64,000 bases of DNA from NCBI GenBank assembly GCA_046349435.1, contig JAXMCI010000003.1:62001-126000 (forward strand), in the 5' to 3' direction. Each line of letters begins with the position of its first letter. Within the stretch, counting starts at the first letter, position 1. The notes beneath the pieces are model-generated. The model was not told where the DNA came from. It did no database searches and was given only the letters and a program-made list of their open reading frames with translations. Positions 50,652-58,953 of this stretch are shown here, piece after piece. A program made the translations under genes and the position numbers. The DNA comes from JAXMCI01 sp046349435. GTDB lineage: Bacteria; Pseudomonadota; Alphaproteobacteria; Dongiales; Dongiaceae.

Positions 50652-52196
50652 GTGTCGGCGCAGAGCTCAAAGGACGGGCCGGAGGCGGCCGGCGCGACCG
50701 CCGTGGTGGGCGCCCGCCGCCGGCTGCCGCTGCTGCGCGGCCGCGGCGGCGCCAGCTGGCACCGCTGGCGCTATCCGTTCACCCGGCGTACCCCCCTGCT
50801 GGTCGAGACCAGCTACAATCCGCTGACGCTCGCAGCCGAGCGGCGGATCGTCAATCCGGCGCCGATCGTCTGGCTGATCGGGCTGGCGATCATCGCCATC
50901 GTGCCGCCGCAGGTCGGCAGCAACTCGTTCGTCCTGGCGTCCACCAGCTTCGCGATGTACGCCGCGATCAACATCATCTGGATGCTGACGACGGGCACCG
51001 CCGGCATCTTCTCGCTGGCCGCGCTGGCGACCGTCGGCGCGGGCGCCTATGGCAGCTCGTACCTGTCGGTCTACTACCATTTCCCATTCTGGGCGATGTG
51101 GCTCACGGGGCCGCTGTTCGGGCTGATCTTCGGCCTCGTCATCGCCATCCCCGCGCTTCGCCTCAGCGGCTTCTACTATGCCCTGCTGACCGTCGGGATC
51201 ACCGAGCTCTGCCGCGTCTACGTCATCCAGGACCAGACGCTCGGCTCGGCCAACGGGCTGCTCGGCGCCGACACCTTCGTTCCCGCCTGGATGTCGGACC
51301 GCGGCGGCCTGGTCCTGGGGTTCTACCTGGGATTCCTGCTGCTGCTCGCCGCCCTCACCTTGTACCGCCTGGTCAACGGCCAGCGGCTGGGCCGGCTGCT
51401 CCGCGCCGCGCCCGAGAATCAAGAGGCCTTCGCCGAGGCGCTCGGCATCGACTACCGCACCCTGCGCCTGCAGGTCTTCCTGATCTCGTCGGCGGCGCTG
51501 GGCGGCGTCGGCGCGTTCTACGCGACCCTGCTGCACGGCGCCACGCCGACGCTGTTCTCGCTCGACCAGCTGCTGCTGCTGCTGGCGATGGTGGTGGTCG
51601 GCGGCATCGGCACCGCCGAGGGCGCGGTCGTCGGCACGCTGATCGTCGTCCTGCTCGACAAGGTGTTCATCGGCCTCGGCCCGGCGAGGCTGATCATCAT
51701 CGCCGGCATCATGCTCGGCACGGTGCTGTTCCTGCGCGGCGGCCTGTTCGGCATCCGCGCGCAATATGTTGCGTGGCGCGGCAAGCGGCAGAGCGAGCGC
51801 CGCGGCCAGCGCTCCGGCAAGGGAGGTGAGGTTATGCCCGAGGAGGCGACCGAGATCGCCGACAAGCAGGCGATCTACCTTCGGCGGTTCGATGCGCGGG
51901 TGCGCGAGAACCTCAAGCGCCTGATCACCGACGCGCTGATCGAGGAGCACCGCACCACCTTCGGCAAGCCGCGGAGCGACGCGCTGGAGCGGGTGCTGAC
52001 CTACTTCCGGAGCGCGGCGGCCGCCGACAAGTACGCGGTCCTCGCCGTCAAGCCGTTCGCCGAGTACCGCATCGTGGCGCTGTCCGGCCGCCGCGGCGTG
52101 CCGCCGCGCGCGGTCGACGACCAGGTCTTCGCCTCCGCGGAGGACGCGCTGCACGGCGTCTTCCTGAAGCGCGTGCAAGACCTCATGGAGTCCTGA
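50652..52196 (+). CDS. Amide ABC transporter permease 2 (LivM type) fused in frame to dimethylformamidase small subunit
   Basis: The 514-residue reading frame (GTG start) first encodes a LivM permease: a long Arg-rich N-terminus, about ten membrane segments, TTGTAGIFSLAALATVGAGA, the ATPase-contact loop RAAPENQEAFAEALGIDY and MVVVGGIGTAEGAVVG. It ends near VLFLRGGLFGIRAQYV around residue 375. After a 20-residue basic linker the frame continues without a stop into 120 residues (395-514) that match the dimethylformamidase small subunit. The internal ATG 51834 has its own strong ribosome site. So both a fused protein and a free subunit can be made, unless a single-base error hides the LivM stop: TGA 51827-51829 is in a neighbouring frame. 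Confidence 0.75.
   Translation: MSAQSSKDGPEAAGATAVVGARRRLPLLRGRGGASWHRWRYPFTRRTPLLVETSYNPLTLAAERRIVNPAPIVWLIGLAIIAIVPPQVGSNSFVLASTSFAMYAAINIIWMLTTGTAGIFSLAALATVGAGAYGSSYLSVYYHFPFWAMWLTGPLFGLIFGLVIAIPALRLSGFYYALLTVGITELCRVYVIQDQTLGSANGLLGADTFVPAWMSDRGGLVLGFYLGFLLLLAALTLYRLVNGQRLGRLLRAAPENQEAFAEALGIDYRTLRLQVFLISSAALGGVGAFYATLLHGATPTLFSLDQLLLLLAMVVVGGIGTAEGAVVGTLIVVLLDKVFIGLGPARLIIIAGIMLGTVLFLRGGLFGIRAQYVAWRGKRQSERRGQRSGKGGEVMPEEATEIADKQAIYLRRFDARVRENLKRLITDALIEEHRTTFGKPRSDALERVLTYFRSAAAADKYAVLAVKPFAEYRIVALSGRRGVPPRAVDDQVFASAEDALHGVFLKRVQDLMES
51834..52196 (+). CDS. N,N-dimethylformamidase small (alpha) subunit, as an independent translation start
   Basis: Starting at ATG 51834, preceded by GGGAGGTGAGGTT, the product is a 120-residue helical protein. 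Its second half (ERVLTYFRSAAAADKYAVLA, PFAEYRIVALSGRRG, FASAEDALHGVFLKRVQDL) has the pattern I recall for the dimethylformamidase alpha subunit, which ends with an AYRIA strand and a HAVFLRRIED-like helix. The N-terminal half is more divergent. It lies six bases before the large-subunit gene, as expected for subunits of an alpha2-beta2 enzyme. The frame is continuous with the LivM permease upstream. Confidence 0.8.
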   Translation: MPEEATEIADKQAIYLRRFDARVRENLKRLITDALIEEHRTTFGKPRSDALERVLTYFRSAAAADKYAVLAVKPFAEYRIVALSGRRGVPPRAVDDQVFASAEDALHGVFLKRVQDLMES

Positions 52197-52201
52197 CGGC
52201 G

Positions 52202-54490
52202 ATGGCCTATATCCGCATCTCCGCCTACACGGACCGGCTCTCGGTGAAGCCCGGCGACGAGCTGCGCGTGATGGCCAGCGCCGACGCGGCCGACAGCGTG
52301 CGCGCCCAGCTCGTCCGGCTCGCCCATGGCGACGAGAACCCGGAGGGTCCCGGCTTCGTCGAGCGGCCGGTCGGCTCGCCGATCGACCGCGAATGGCCGG
52401 TCCGCAAGCAGCACATCCAGAAGGGCAACTTCCTGCGCGTCGCCGATCCGCAGGGGCGGCTCGCCGCGAGCGGGCCGGTGACCCTGCACGCCTACATCTA
52501 CCCCACCCGGCCGGAGGCGGGCCGCCAGGTCATCCTCGGCCGGTGGTCGATCGACGGCATCAGCGGCTTCGCGCTCGGCATCAACCAGACCGGACGCCTC
52601 GAGTTCTGGGTGGGCGACGGCTCCGGCGGCGACGCGATCGCCGCGGAGGTCAGGCTGGTGCCGCGGATCTGGTACTTCGTGGCGGCGAGCTACGATCCGG
52701 CGAGCGGCACCGCGACGCTCTACCAGGAGGCGGTGGTCAACCGCTACAACAGCCTGCTGTCGCGGATCGTCCCCTACGACTACCGCTCGCATGTCAGCCA
52801 GGCGCTGCGGGTGCGCCCGGCGACGCCGGCCGACGCCGGCTTCGTGATCGGCGCGGCGACGGACCGCAACCAGGCGCGCGGCACCTTCTTCAGCCAGTGC
52901 TACAGCGGCAAGATCGACCGCTGCGGCGTGCAGGGCCAGGCCCTCGACCGGGCCGCGCTCGACCGGATCCGCGCGGGCGCCCGGCCGGATCCCGCGGGCG
53001 TGCTCGCCGACTGGGACACGACGGCGGGCTATTCCGAGCACGGGATCGGCGACCGGGTGCTGGACACCGGACCGCACCAGCTGCACGCCGACGGCTACAA
53101 CCGGCCGGTGCGGGCGCTGACCGGCTGGAACTGGTCCGGCCGCAACGACTGCTTCCGGCTGGCGCCGCAGGAATATGGCGGCATCGAGCTTCATGCCGAT
53201 GCGCTGATCGACTGCGGCTGGGAGCCGACCTTCGCGCTCACCGTTCCGGGCGAGCTGCCCAGCGGCGTCTACGCGATCAAGCTGACGGCGGGGGACGCCG
53301 AGGAGTACACGCCGTTCTTCGTCCGGCCCGCCGCGCCGAAGGCCGCGATCTGCTTCCTGGTGCCGACCGCCAGCTACCTCGCCTATGCCAATGCCGGCAT
53401 CGCCTTCGACGCCGCGCTCGACCAGGCGATCACCGCCTCGACCCCGATCTTCCAGGAGATCGACATCGAGGTCTACAAGAACGGCCACGAGTTCGGCCTG
53501 TCGACCTACGATTCGCACGATGACGGCGCCGGCGTCTGCTACTCCTCCTATCGCCGCCCGATCTTCAACTTCCGGCCGAAATACCGCCAGCCGGGCATCG
53601 GCGCGACCTGGCAGTTCCCGGCCGACCTGTCGATCATCGCCTGGCTCGACGCGATGAAGTACGAGTACGAGGTCCTCACCGACGAGGACCTGCACCGCGA
53701 GGGCGCGGCGGCGCTCAAGCCCTACCGGGTGGTGATCAACGCCACCCACAACGAGTACTACTCGGAGCGCATGATGGACGCGACCGAGGACTATCTCGCC
53801 GAGGGCGGCCGCCTGCTCAACCTCGGCGCCAACACGCACTACTGGTGCGTCGGGTTCCGCGACGAGGAGCCCTGGGTGATGGAGGTCCGCAAGCTCGAGG
53901 CCGGCTCGCGCGCCTGGCAGGCGCGGCCGGGGGAGCACTACCTCGCCAGCACCGGCGAGCGCAGCGGGCTGTGGCGCCACCGCGGCCGCCCGCCGCAGAA
54001 GCTGATCGGCGTCGGCTTCACCTCGGAGGGCATGGACCAGTCGGTGCCCTACCGCCGCATGCCCGACAGCTACCACCGCAGCGTCGCCTGGATCTTCGAC
54101 GGCATCGCGGGCGAGGTCTTCGGCGATGCCGGCCTCGGCCTCGGCGGCGCCGCCGGCATCGAGATCGACCGCTACGAGCTGGCGCTCGGCACGCCGCCGC
54201 ACGCCCGCATCCTGGCCTCCTCCGAGCCCTTCACCGACAACTATCCGCTGGTGCAGGAGGAGATCTTCTTCATGACGCCCGGCCTCGGCGGCAGCCAGCA
54301 CCCGCTGGTCCGGGCCGACCTCGTCTACTTCACGACGCCCAACCACGGCGCCGTCTTCGCCACCGGCTCGATCGCCTGGGGCAGCGCGCTGCCGTCCCGC
54401 AACTTCGACAACCCGGTCTCGCGGCTGACCAGGAACGTGGTCGACGCCTTCATGAAGGCCGGCCCGCTGCCCGGGGCCGAGTTCGACTGA
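52202..54490 (+). CDS. N,N-dimethylformamidase large (beta) subunit
   Basis: The 762-residue protein matches the length and architecture of the beta subunit of dimethylformamidase, which hydrolyses N,N-dimethylformamide to dimethylamine and formate. Residues 1-240 include a concanavalin-like jelly-roll (VTLHAYIYPTRP, GFALGINQTGRLEFWVGDG); 380-760 form the catalytic domain. The known enzyme has a mononuclear iron held by two Tyr and one Glu; the counterparts here appear to be Tyr395 (SYLAYAN), Tyr436 (STYDSHDDG) and Glu518 (THNEYYS), all present. GGAG precedes ATG 52202 inside the small-subunit end. Related amidases act on other N-substituted formamides, so the natural substrate may differ. 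Confidence 0.88.
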   Translation: MAYIRISAYTDRLSVKPGDELRVMASADAADSVRAQLVRLAHGDENPEGPGFVERPVGSPIDREWPVRKQHIQKGNFLRVADPQGRLAASGPVTLHAYIYPTRPEAGRQVILGRWSIDGISGFALGINQTGRLEFWVGDGSGGDAIAAEVRLVPRIWYFVAASYDPASGTATLYQEAVVNRYNSLLSRIVPYDYRSHVSQALRVRPATPADAGFVIGAATDRNQARGTFFSQCYSGKIDRCGVQGQALDRAALDRIRAGARPDPAGVLADWDTTAGYSEHGIGDRVLDTGPHQLHADGYNRPVRALTGWNWSGRNDCFRLAPQEYGGIELHADALIDCGWEPTFALTVPGELPSGVYAIKLTAGDAEEYTPFFVRPAAPKAAICFLVPTASYLAYANAGIAFDAALDQAITASTPIFQEIDIEVYKNGHEFGLSTYDSHDDGAGVCYSSYRRPIFNFRPKYRQPGIGATWQFPADLSIIAWLDAMKYEYEVLTDEDLHREGAAALKPYRVVINATHNEYYSERMMDATEDYLAEGGRLLNLGANTHYWCVGFRDEEPWVMEVRKLEAGSRAWQARPGEHYLASTGERSGLWRHRGRPPQKLIGVGFTSEGMDQSVPYRRMPDSYHRSVAWIFDGIAGEVFGDAGLGLGGAAGIEIDRYELALGTPPHARILASSEPFTDNYPLVQEEIFFMTPGLGGSQHPLVRADLVYFTTPNHGAVFATGSIAWGSALPSRNFDNPVSRLTRNVVDAFMKAGPLPGAEFD

Positions 54491-54501
54491 TCCCATTTTG
54501 G

Positions 54502-54588
54502 TGTCATTGCCGGGCCTGACCCAGGGCCTGACCCGGCAATCCAGGGCCGCCGCACGATGGATGCCCGGGTCAAGCTCGGGCATGACAA
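54502..54588. repeat. Double-hairpin intergenic repeat, copy E (inverted orientation)
   Basis: Here the ATTGCCGGG/CCCGGCAAT hairpin comes first and the ATGCCCGGG-type hairpin second, the reverse of copies A-D. The first loop is expanded by a CCTGACCCAGGG duplication. Located just after the dimethylformamidase operon, where it may act as a 3' mRNA stabiliser or terminator. Confidence 0.8.
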
Positions 54589-54601
54589 GGAATGGGATGA
54601 C

Positions 54602-54649
54602 GGGTGAGGTGTCGCCCCATCGGGCGCGGCGCGGCCGCGGACCTCACCC
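54602..54649. terminator. Inverted repeat between convergent genes
   Basis: GGGTGAGGT (54602-54610) and ACCTCACCC (54641-54649) are a perfect 9-base inverted repeat with a 30-base, GC-rich loop. It overlaps the stop of the minus-strand Gfo/Idh gene by six bases. Confidence 0.4.
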
Positions 54650-55771
54650 CATCGAATCGACCATCACCCAGCGCCGCTCGCGGGCGCTGCGCAGCACCGC
54701 GTCGACCACCTTCTGGACCTCCCAGCCCTCGCGGAAGTCGGGCCACGGGGCGGGGCCGCCGGCGAGGCCGACCAGCAGGTCGCGGACCTCGATCACCTTG
54801 AGGTCGTTGAACCCGAGCTGGTGGCCGGGCGCCGGGCAGAAGGCGCCATAGGGCGCGTGGTCGGGGCCGCTGGCGATGGTCTTGTAGCCCTCGCGGCCCT
54901 TCGGCTGCCCCGCCGTGTAGAGCTGCAGCTCGTTGAGCCGTTCCTGGGTGAAGGCGAGCGAGCCGCGGCTGCCGGTGATCTCCCAGGCGAGCTGCATCTT
55001 GCGGCCGCAGGCGACCCAGCTCGCCTCGATGGTGCCGCGCGCCCCGCCGGCGAAGTGGACGAGGAAGCGGGCCTCGTCGTCGACCTCGACGGGCCTCGTC
55101 TCCGTGGCGCCGGGCGCCACCGGGCGGCGCCTGACGATGGTGTCGACCTCGCCCGAGACGGCGGTGATCGGCCCGACCAGGAAGCGCGCCATCGAGATGA
55201 TGTGGCTGCCGAGATCGCCGAGCGCGCCGGCCCCGCCGGCGGGATCGAGCCGCCAGGTCCAGGGCGCCGCCGGGTCGGTCATGTAGTCCTCGGCATGGAT
55301 GCCGCGGAAGCCGATCACCTCGCCGATCTCGCCGCCGGCGATCATCTCGCGGGCGAGCGCCAGGATCGGGTTGCGCAGGTAGTTGAACCCGACCAGCGTC
55401 TTCACGCCGGCGGCCTCGGCCGCCTCGGCCATGGCGAGCGCCGATGTGGCGTGCGGCGCCAGCGGCTTCTCGCAATAGACGTGCTTGCCGGCGGCGATGG
55501 CGGCGAGCGCGATCGGCTCGTGCAGGCTGTTGGGGGTGGTGATGTCGACCAGGGCCACGGCCGGATCCGCAATCACCTGGCGCCAGTCGCCGGTGGCCCG
55601 CGCGAAGCCGAAGGCGCCGGCGGCGCGCCTCGCGAGATCCTCGCTGACGTCGCCGACGATCTCCAGCACCGGCCGGGCCGGCAGGTCGAAGACGCCGCCC
55701 ACGGTGCGGTAGGCGAGCGCGTGACTCCGCCCCATGAAGCCCGAGCCGATCAGGCCGATGCCGATGTCCAT
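54644..55771 (-). CDS. Gfo/Idh/MocA-family oxidoreductase
   Basis: The 375-residue protein opens with IGIGLIGSGFMGRSHALAYR (Rossmann fold), has CEKPLAPHATSALAMAEAAE with the catalytic Lys, and LGDLGSHIISMARFLVG with the family His in the second domain. The last third includes KVIEVRDLLVGLAGG. It belongs to the same subfamily as the proteins at 57765, 62566 and 63768 (long form, 375-390 residues, EKPL motif, GDLGSH/GDIATH), so the locus carries a set of paralogues. It is divergent from the RpiR regulator gene with a 144-base spacer. The substrate is a sugar or cyclitol. Confidence 0.85.
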   Translation of the reverse strand: MDIGIGLIGSGFMGRSHALAYRTVGGVFDLPARPVLEIVGDVSEDLARRAAGAFGFARATGDWRQVIADPAVALVDITTPNSLHEPIALAAIAAGKHVYCEKPLAPHATSALAMAEAAEAAGVKTLVGFNYLRNPILALAREMIAGGEIGEVIGFRGIHAEDYMTDPAAPWTWRLDPAGGAGALGDLGSHIISMARFLVGPITAVSGEVDTIVRRRPVAPGATETRPVEVDDEARFLVHFAGGARGTIEASWVACGRKMQLAWEITGSRGSLAFTQERLNELQLYTAGQPKGREGYKTIASGPDHAPYGAFCPAPGHQLGFNDLKVIEVRDLLVGLAGGPAPWPDFREGWEVQKVVDAVLRSARERRWVMVDSMG

Positions 55772-55915
55772 GTGCCTCTCCCTCGTCTGCGACCGTTCCG
55801 GGCCGCGCCAGGATATAGCACCGCGCCCGGGCGGAGGCAGCGCCGGCGCGTCGGTTGACAAGCCCGGACCCGGGCGAGGATCCTGGCGGATCGGCGCCCG
55901 GGGGGTGCCCGCCGG

Positions 55916-56809
55916 ATGGTTGCGATGCCCGCACCGCTGACCTACGAACAGCTGATCACCGCGATCTCCGACCGCTACGACGCGATGAGCGCCGTGTTCC
56001 GCAAGGCGGCGCAGTACATCGTGCAGAACCCCAACGCCGTCGCGCTGCAGTCGGTCAAGGTGACCGGGCAGCAGTCCGGCGTGCCGGCCTCGACCCTGGT
56101 GCGCTTCGCCCAGAGCTTCGAATACTCCGGCTTCAACGAGATGCAGAAGGTCTTCCAGTCGCGGCTGACCACCGCGCTGCCGGGCCTCGACTACCGGCTG
56201 GAGCGGCTGCGCCGCGAGCTCGACGTCGCCGTCAAGGGCCCGTCGCACGGCGTGCTCAGCGACCTCGTCCTGCGCGACATCGCGGCGCTGCACGACATGC
56301 TGCAGCGCATCGCCGAGAGCGACCTGGAGCGCGCCGCCGACCTGATCCAGGGCGCCGACCGGGTCTATTGCGTCGGCCAGCTGCGCTCCTTCCCGGTCGC
56401 CTTCTACATGACCTACGCGCTGACCTACCTGAAGCGCCCGGCCCAGCTGCTCGACAACCTCGGCAGCATGGCGCGCGAGCAGGTGGCGCTGCTCAGCGAG
56501 CGCTCGGTGCTGTTCGCCGTGTCCTTTCCCTACTACGCCCGCGAGACGGTCGACATCGTGCAGCTCGCCAAGACGCGCGGCGCGCGCATCGTCGCCATCA
56601 CCGATACGGTGCTGAGCCCGCTCTCGAAGAACGCCGATGTCTGCTTCCACATCCCCGAGAGCGCCGCCAACTTCGCCTACTCGATCGCCGCGCCGGCCTG
56701 CCTCGCCCAGGCGCTGGCCATCGCCGTGGCGCACCGCATCGAGGGCCTGCCGGAGAACATCGCCTCCTTGCTGCCGGCCCCGTCCGGCGCGGCGCTCGGG
56801 CTGCGCTGA
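55916..56809 (+). CDS. RpiR/MurR-family transcriptional regulator (IolR-like candidate)
   Basis: The 297-residue protein has an N-terminal helix-turn-helix domain (residues 10-85, with GVPASTLVRFAQSFEYSGF as the recognition region) and a SIS sugar-isomerase-like sensor domain (about 125-265: ADRVYCVGQLRSFPVAFYM, VLFAVSFPYYARETVDIVQ, ITDTVLSPLSKNADVC). This is the architecture of repressors responding to phosphosugars or inositol intermediates. It sits just upstream of the HpcH operon, whose promoter carries a perfect TGGAACG inverted repeat; the same half-site occurs at the two operators at 39.8 and 45.9 kb. ATG 55916 and ATG 55925 are both possible starts. Confidence 0.85.
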   Translation: MVAMPAPLTYEQLITAISDRYDAMSAVFRKAAQYIVQNPNAVALQSVKVTGQQSGVPASTLVRFAQSFEYSGFNEMQKVFQSRLTTALPGLDYRLERLRRELDVAVKGPSHGVLSDLVLRDIAALHDMLQRIAESDLERAADLIQGADRVYCVGQLRSFPVAFYMTYALTYLKRPAQLLDNLGSMAREQVALLSERSVLFAVSFPYYARETVDIVQLAKTRGARIVAITDTVLSPLSKNADVCFHIPESAANFAYSIAAPACLAQALAIAVAHRIEGLPENIASLLPAPSGAALGLR

Positions 56810-56844
56810 GCCGGGCCAAGCCACGGAATCTAATCGTTGCATTC

Positions 56845-56909
56845 TTGACGCCGCGCGGCATAGGGCGTAGGTTCGGTTCAAACGTTCCATGAATGAGAGA
56901 TCTGGAACG
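56845..56909 (+). promoter_or_regulatory. Predicted promoter and RpiR operator of the HpcH-Gfo-ABC operon
   Basis: TTGACG (56845-56850), 17 bases, TAGGTT (56868-56873): a near-canonical promoter. Downstream of the expected start of transcription is a perfect 7-base inverted repeat CGTTCCA (56883-56889), 13 bases, TGGAACG (56903-56909), the same half-site as at 39829 and 45952. Position between promoter and gene suits repression by the RpiR protein encoded immediately upstream. Confidence 0.62.
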
Positions 56910-56923
56910 AGAGGAGGAGCGCC

Positions 56924-57685
56924 TTGCGCCAGAACCTGGCGAAGCAGCGGCTGCTGAAGGGCGAGACCCTGGTGAACGGCTGGTGCGCGATCCCCGCGGC
57001 CTTCGCCGCCGAGACCATGGCGCACCAGGGCTGGGACACGCTGACCGTCGATCTGCAGCACGGGCTGGTCGACTACCAGGTCGCCACCACCATGCTGCAG
57101 GCGATCTCGACCACCGCGGTGACCCCGATGGTGCGCGTGCCGTGGCTGGAGCCCGGCATCATCATGAAGTGCCTGGATGCCGGCGCCTACGGCATCATCT
57201 GCCCGATGATCAGCACCGCCGAGCAGGCGCGCCGGCTGGTCGAGTACTGCCTCTACCCGCCGAAGGGCCAGCGCAGCTTCGGGCCGATCCGCCAGCTGCT
57301 CTATGGCGGGCCGGACTATTTCGACGGGGCGAACGACGCGCTGCTGATCTTCGCCATGATCGAGACCCGCCAGGGCCTCGACAACCTCGAGGAGATCGCC
57401 GCGGTGCCCGGGCTGTCCGGCCTCTATGTCGGGCCGTCCGACCTGTCGATCTCGCTGGGATATCCGCCGGGCTTCGACCGCACCGAGCCGGCCATGCTGG
57501 CGGAGATCGGCCGCATCGCCGCCGCGGCGCGCGCCCGCGGGCTGGTCGCCGGGCTGCATTGCGGCGCGCCGGCCTATGCGCGGCGGGCGGCGGCCGAGCA
57601 GGGCTTCCGCCTGATCACGCTCGGCTCGGACGCCCGGATGATCGCGGCGCAATCCAAGGCGTTGCTCGCGGAGATGCGGGCCTGA
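56924..57685 (+). CDS. HpcH/HpaI-type class II pyruvate aldolase
   Basis: The 253-residue TIM-barrel enzyme starts at TTG 56924 (Shine-Dalgarno GAGGAGG) and shows the active-site His in VDLQHGLVD, Arg in MVRVPW, metal-binding Glu in AMIETRQGLDNLEEI and Asp in YVGPSDLSISLG. It would split a 2-keto-3-deoxy acid or related hydroxy-keto acid into pyruvate and an aldehyde. It is the first gene of an operon with Gfo/Idh dehydrogenases and a MalEFG-type transporter. It is distinct from the homologue at 10595: only the motifs are shared. Confidence 0.85.
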   Translation: MRQNLAKQRLLKGETLVNGWCAIPAAFAAETMAHQGWDTLTVDLQHGLVDYQVATTMLQAISTTAVTPMVRVPWLEPGIIMKCLDAGAYGIICPMISTAEQARRLVEYCLYPPKGQRSFGPIRQLLYGGPDYFDGANDALLIFAMIETRQGLDNLEEIAAVPGLSGLYVGPSDLSISLGYPPGFDRTEPAMLAEIGRIAAAARARGLVAGLHCGAPAYARRAAAEQGFRLITLGSDARMIAAQSKALLAEMRA

Positions 57686-57764
57686 CGAATTTCTGGAACG
57701 ATTGATCCGGCCGCGGGCGATCTGAAACGCCGGGCCGGAGCCGGCGGGACGGGGAGGGGACGAG

Positions 57765-58907
57765 ATGTCTGAGACGATCGGCGTCGGGTTGCTCGGCACC
57801 GGCTTCATCGGGATGTTCCATTCCTACACGCTGCGCAACGTCGAGATCGTCAAGCGGCGACCGGCGGTGGCGCCGCGGCTGGTCAGCGCGGTCGACCTCG
57901 ACCCGGCGACCCGGGGCCGCTGCCGCGAGCGCTTCGGCTGGGAGGAGGAGGGCGACGACTGGCGCCGCCTCGTCGCCGACCCGCGCATCGGCCTGTTCGT
58001 CAACGCCGCGCCCAACGACCTGCATCTCGAGCCCACCGCCATCGCCGCGGCCAACGGCAAGCACGTCTTCTGCGAGAAGCCGCTGGCGCCCGACGCCGAC
58101 CGCGCCTTCCGCATCTGGCAGGCGGCGGCGAAGGCCGGCGTCGTCCACCAATGCGCCTTCATCCACCGCTTCGTGCCGGCGCTGCGGCTGGCCCGCGAGA
58201 TCATCCAGGCGGGCGAGATCGGCGAGGTCCTGCAGTTCCGCTCGAGCTACCTGATGTCGACCGCGCTGGAGCCCGACCAGCCGATGAGCTGGCGCTTCGA
58301 CCGCGTGGTGGCCGGCACCGGGGCGATCGGCGACCTCGGCTCGCACCATATCGACCAGGCGCGCTACCTGGTCGGCGACATCGCCGAGGTCTCGGCGCTC
58401 GGCAAGAACGCCGTGCCGGTGCGCGACGGCAAGGCGGTCGAGGTCGACGACGCCTTCGTCTCGGTGGTGCGCTTCGCCAACGGCGCGATCGGCTCGATCG
58501 AGGGCTCGCGCATCGCCTGCGGCTACGGCCATACCGGGCGCATCCAGGTCGACGGCACGAAGGGCTCGCTCAAGTTCGACGTCGAGCGGCTGAACGAGCT
58601 CGAGATCGCCGACGGCGTCGGCGCCGGCTTCCGCACCATCCAGGCGATCCGCCGCGGCCATCCCTTCAGCGAGTTCTGGTGGGATCCCGGCATCCAGGGC
58701 AGCCACCCGATCGGCTGGATCGAGTGCTTCGTGCACCAGATGCACCACATGCTGAGCGCGATCGCCGGCGAGACGCCGGTGGCGCCGCTCGCCGCCACCT
58801 TCGAGGACGGCTACCGCACCGCCGAGATCTGCGACGCCATGCTGCGGTCGTGGCGCTCGGGGCGGCGCGAGCCGGTGACCTATCGCACGCTGGACCAGGA
58901 CGGTTGA
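57765..58907 (+). CDS. Gfo/Idh/MocA-family oxidoreductase
   Basis: A 380-residue dehydrogenase: VGLLGTGFIGMFHSYTLRN (cofactor loop), FCEKPLAPDADRAFRIWQAA (catalytic Lys), GDLGSHHIDQARYLVGDIAE (family His-Asp pair) and HPIGWIECFVHQMHHML near the end. It lies 79 bases after the aldolase, with a further TGGAACG half-site at 57694 in between, and 46 bases before the binding-protein gene. Likely acts on the sugar or cyclitol that the transporter brings in, producing a keto form. ATG 57765 follows GGGGAGGGGACG. Confidence 0.87.
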   Translation: MSETIGVGLLGTGFIGMFHSYTLRNVEIVKRRPAVAPRLVSAVDLDPATRGRCRERFGWEEEGDDWRRLVADPRIGLFVNAAPNDLHLEPTAIAAANGKHVFCEKPLAPDADRAFRIWQAAAKAGVVHQCAFIHRFVPALRLAREIIQAGEIGEVLQFRSSYLMSTALEPDQPMSWRFDRVVAGTGAIGDLGSHHIDQARYLVGDIAEVSALGKNAVPVRDGKAVEVDDAFVSVVRFANGAIGSIEGSRIACGYGHTGRIQVDGTKGSLKFDVERLNELEIADGVGAGFRTIQAIRRGHPFSEFWWDPGIQGSHPIGWIECFVHQMHHMLSAIAGETPVAPLAATFEDGYRTAEICDAMLRSWRSGRREPVTYRTLDQDG

Positions 58908-58953
58908 ACTAGACGGCAGCGTCCCAGCCCTGCCCATGGAGGAGGAGCGCACT

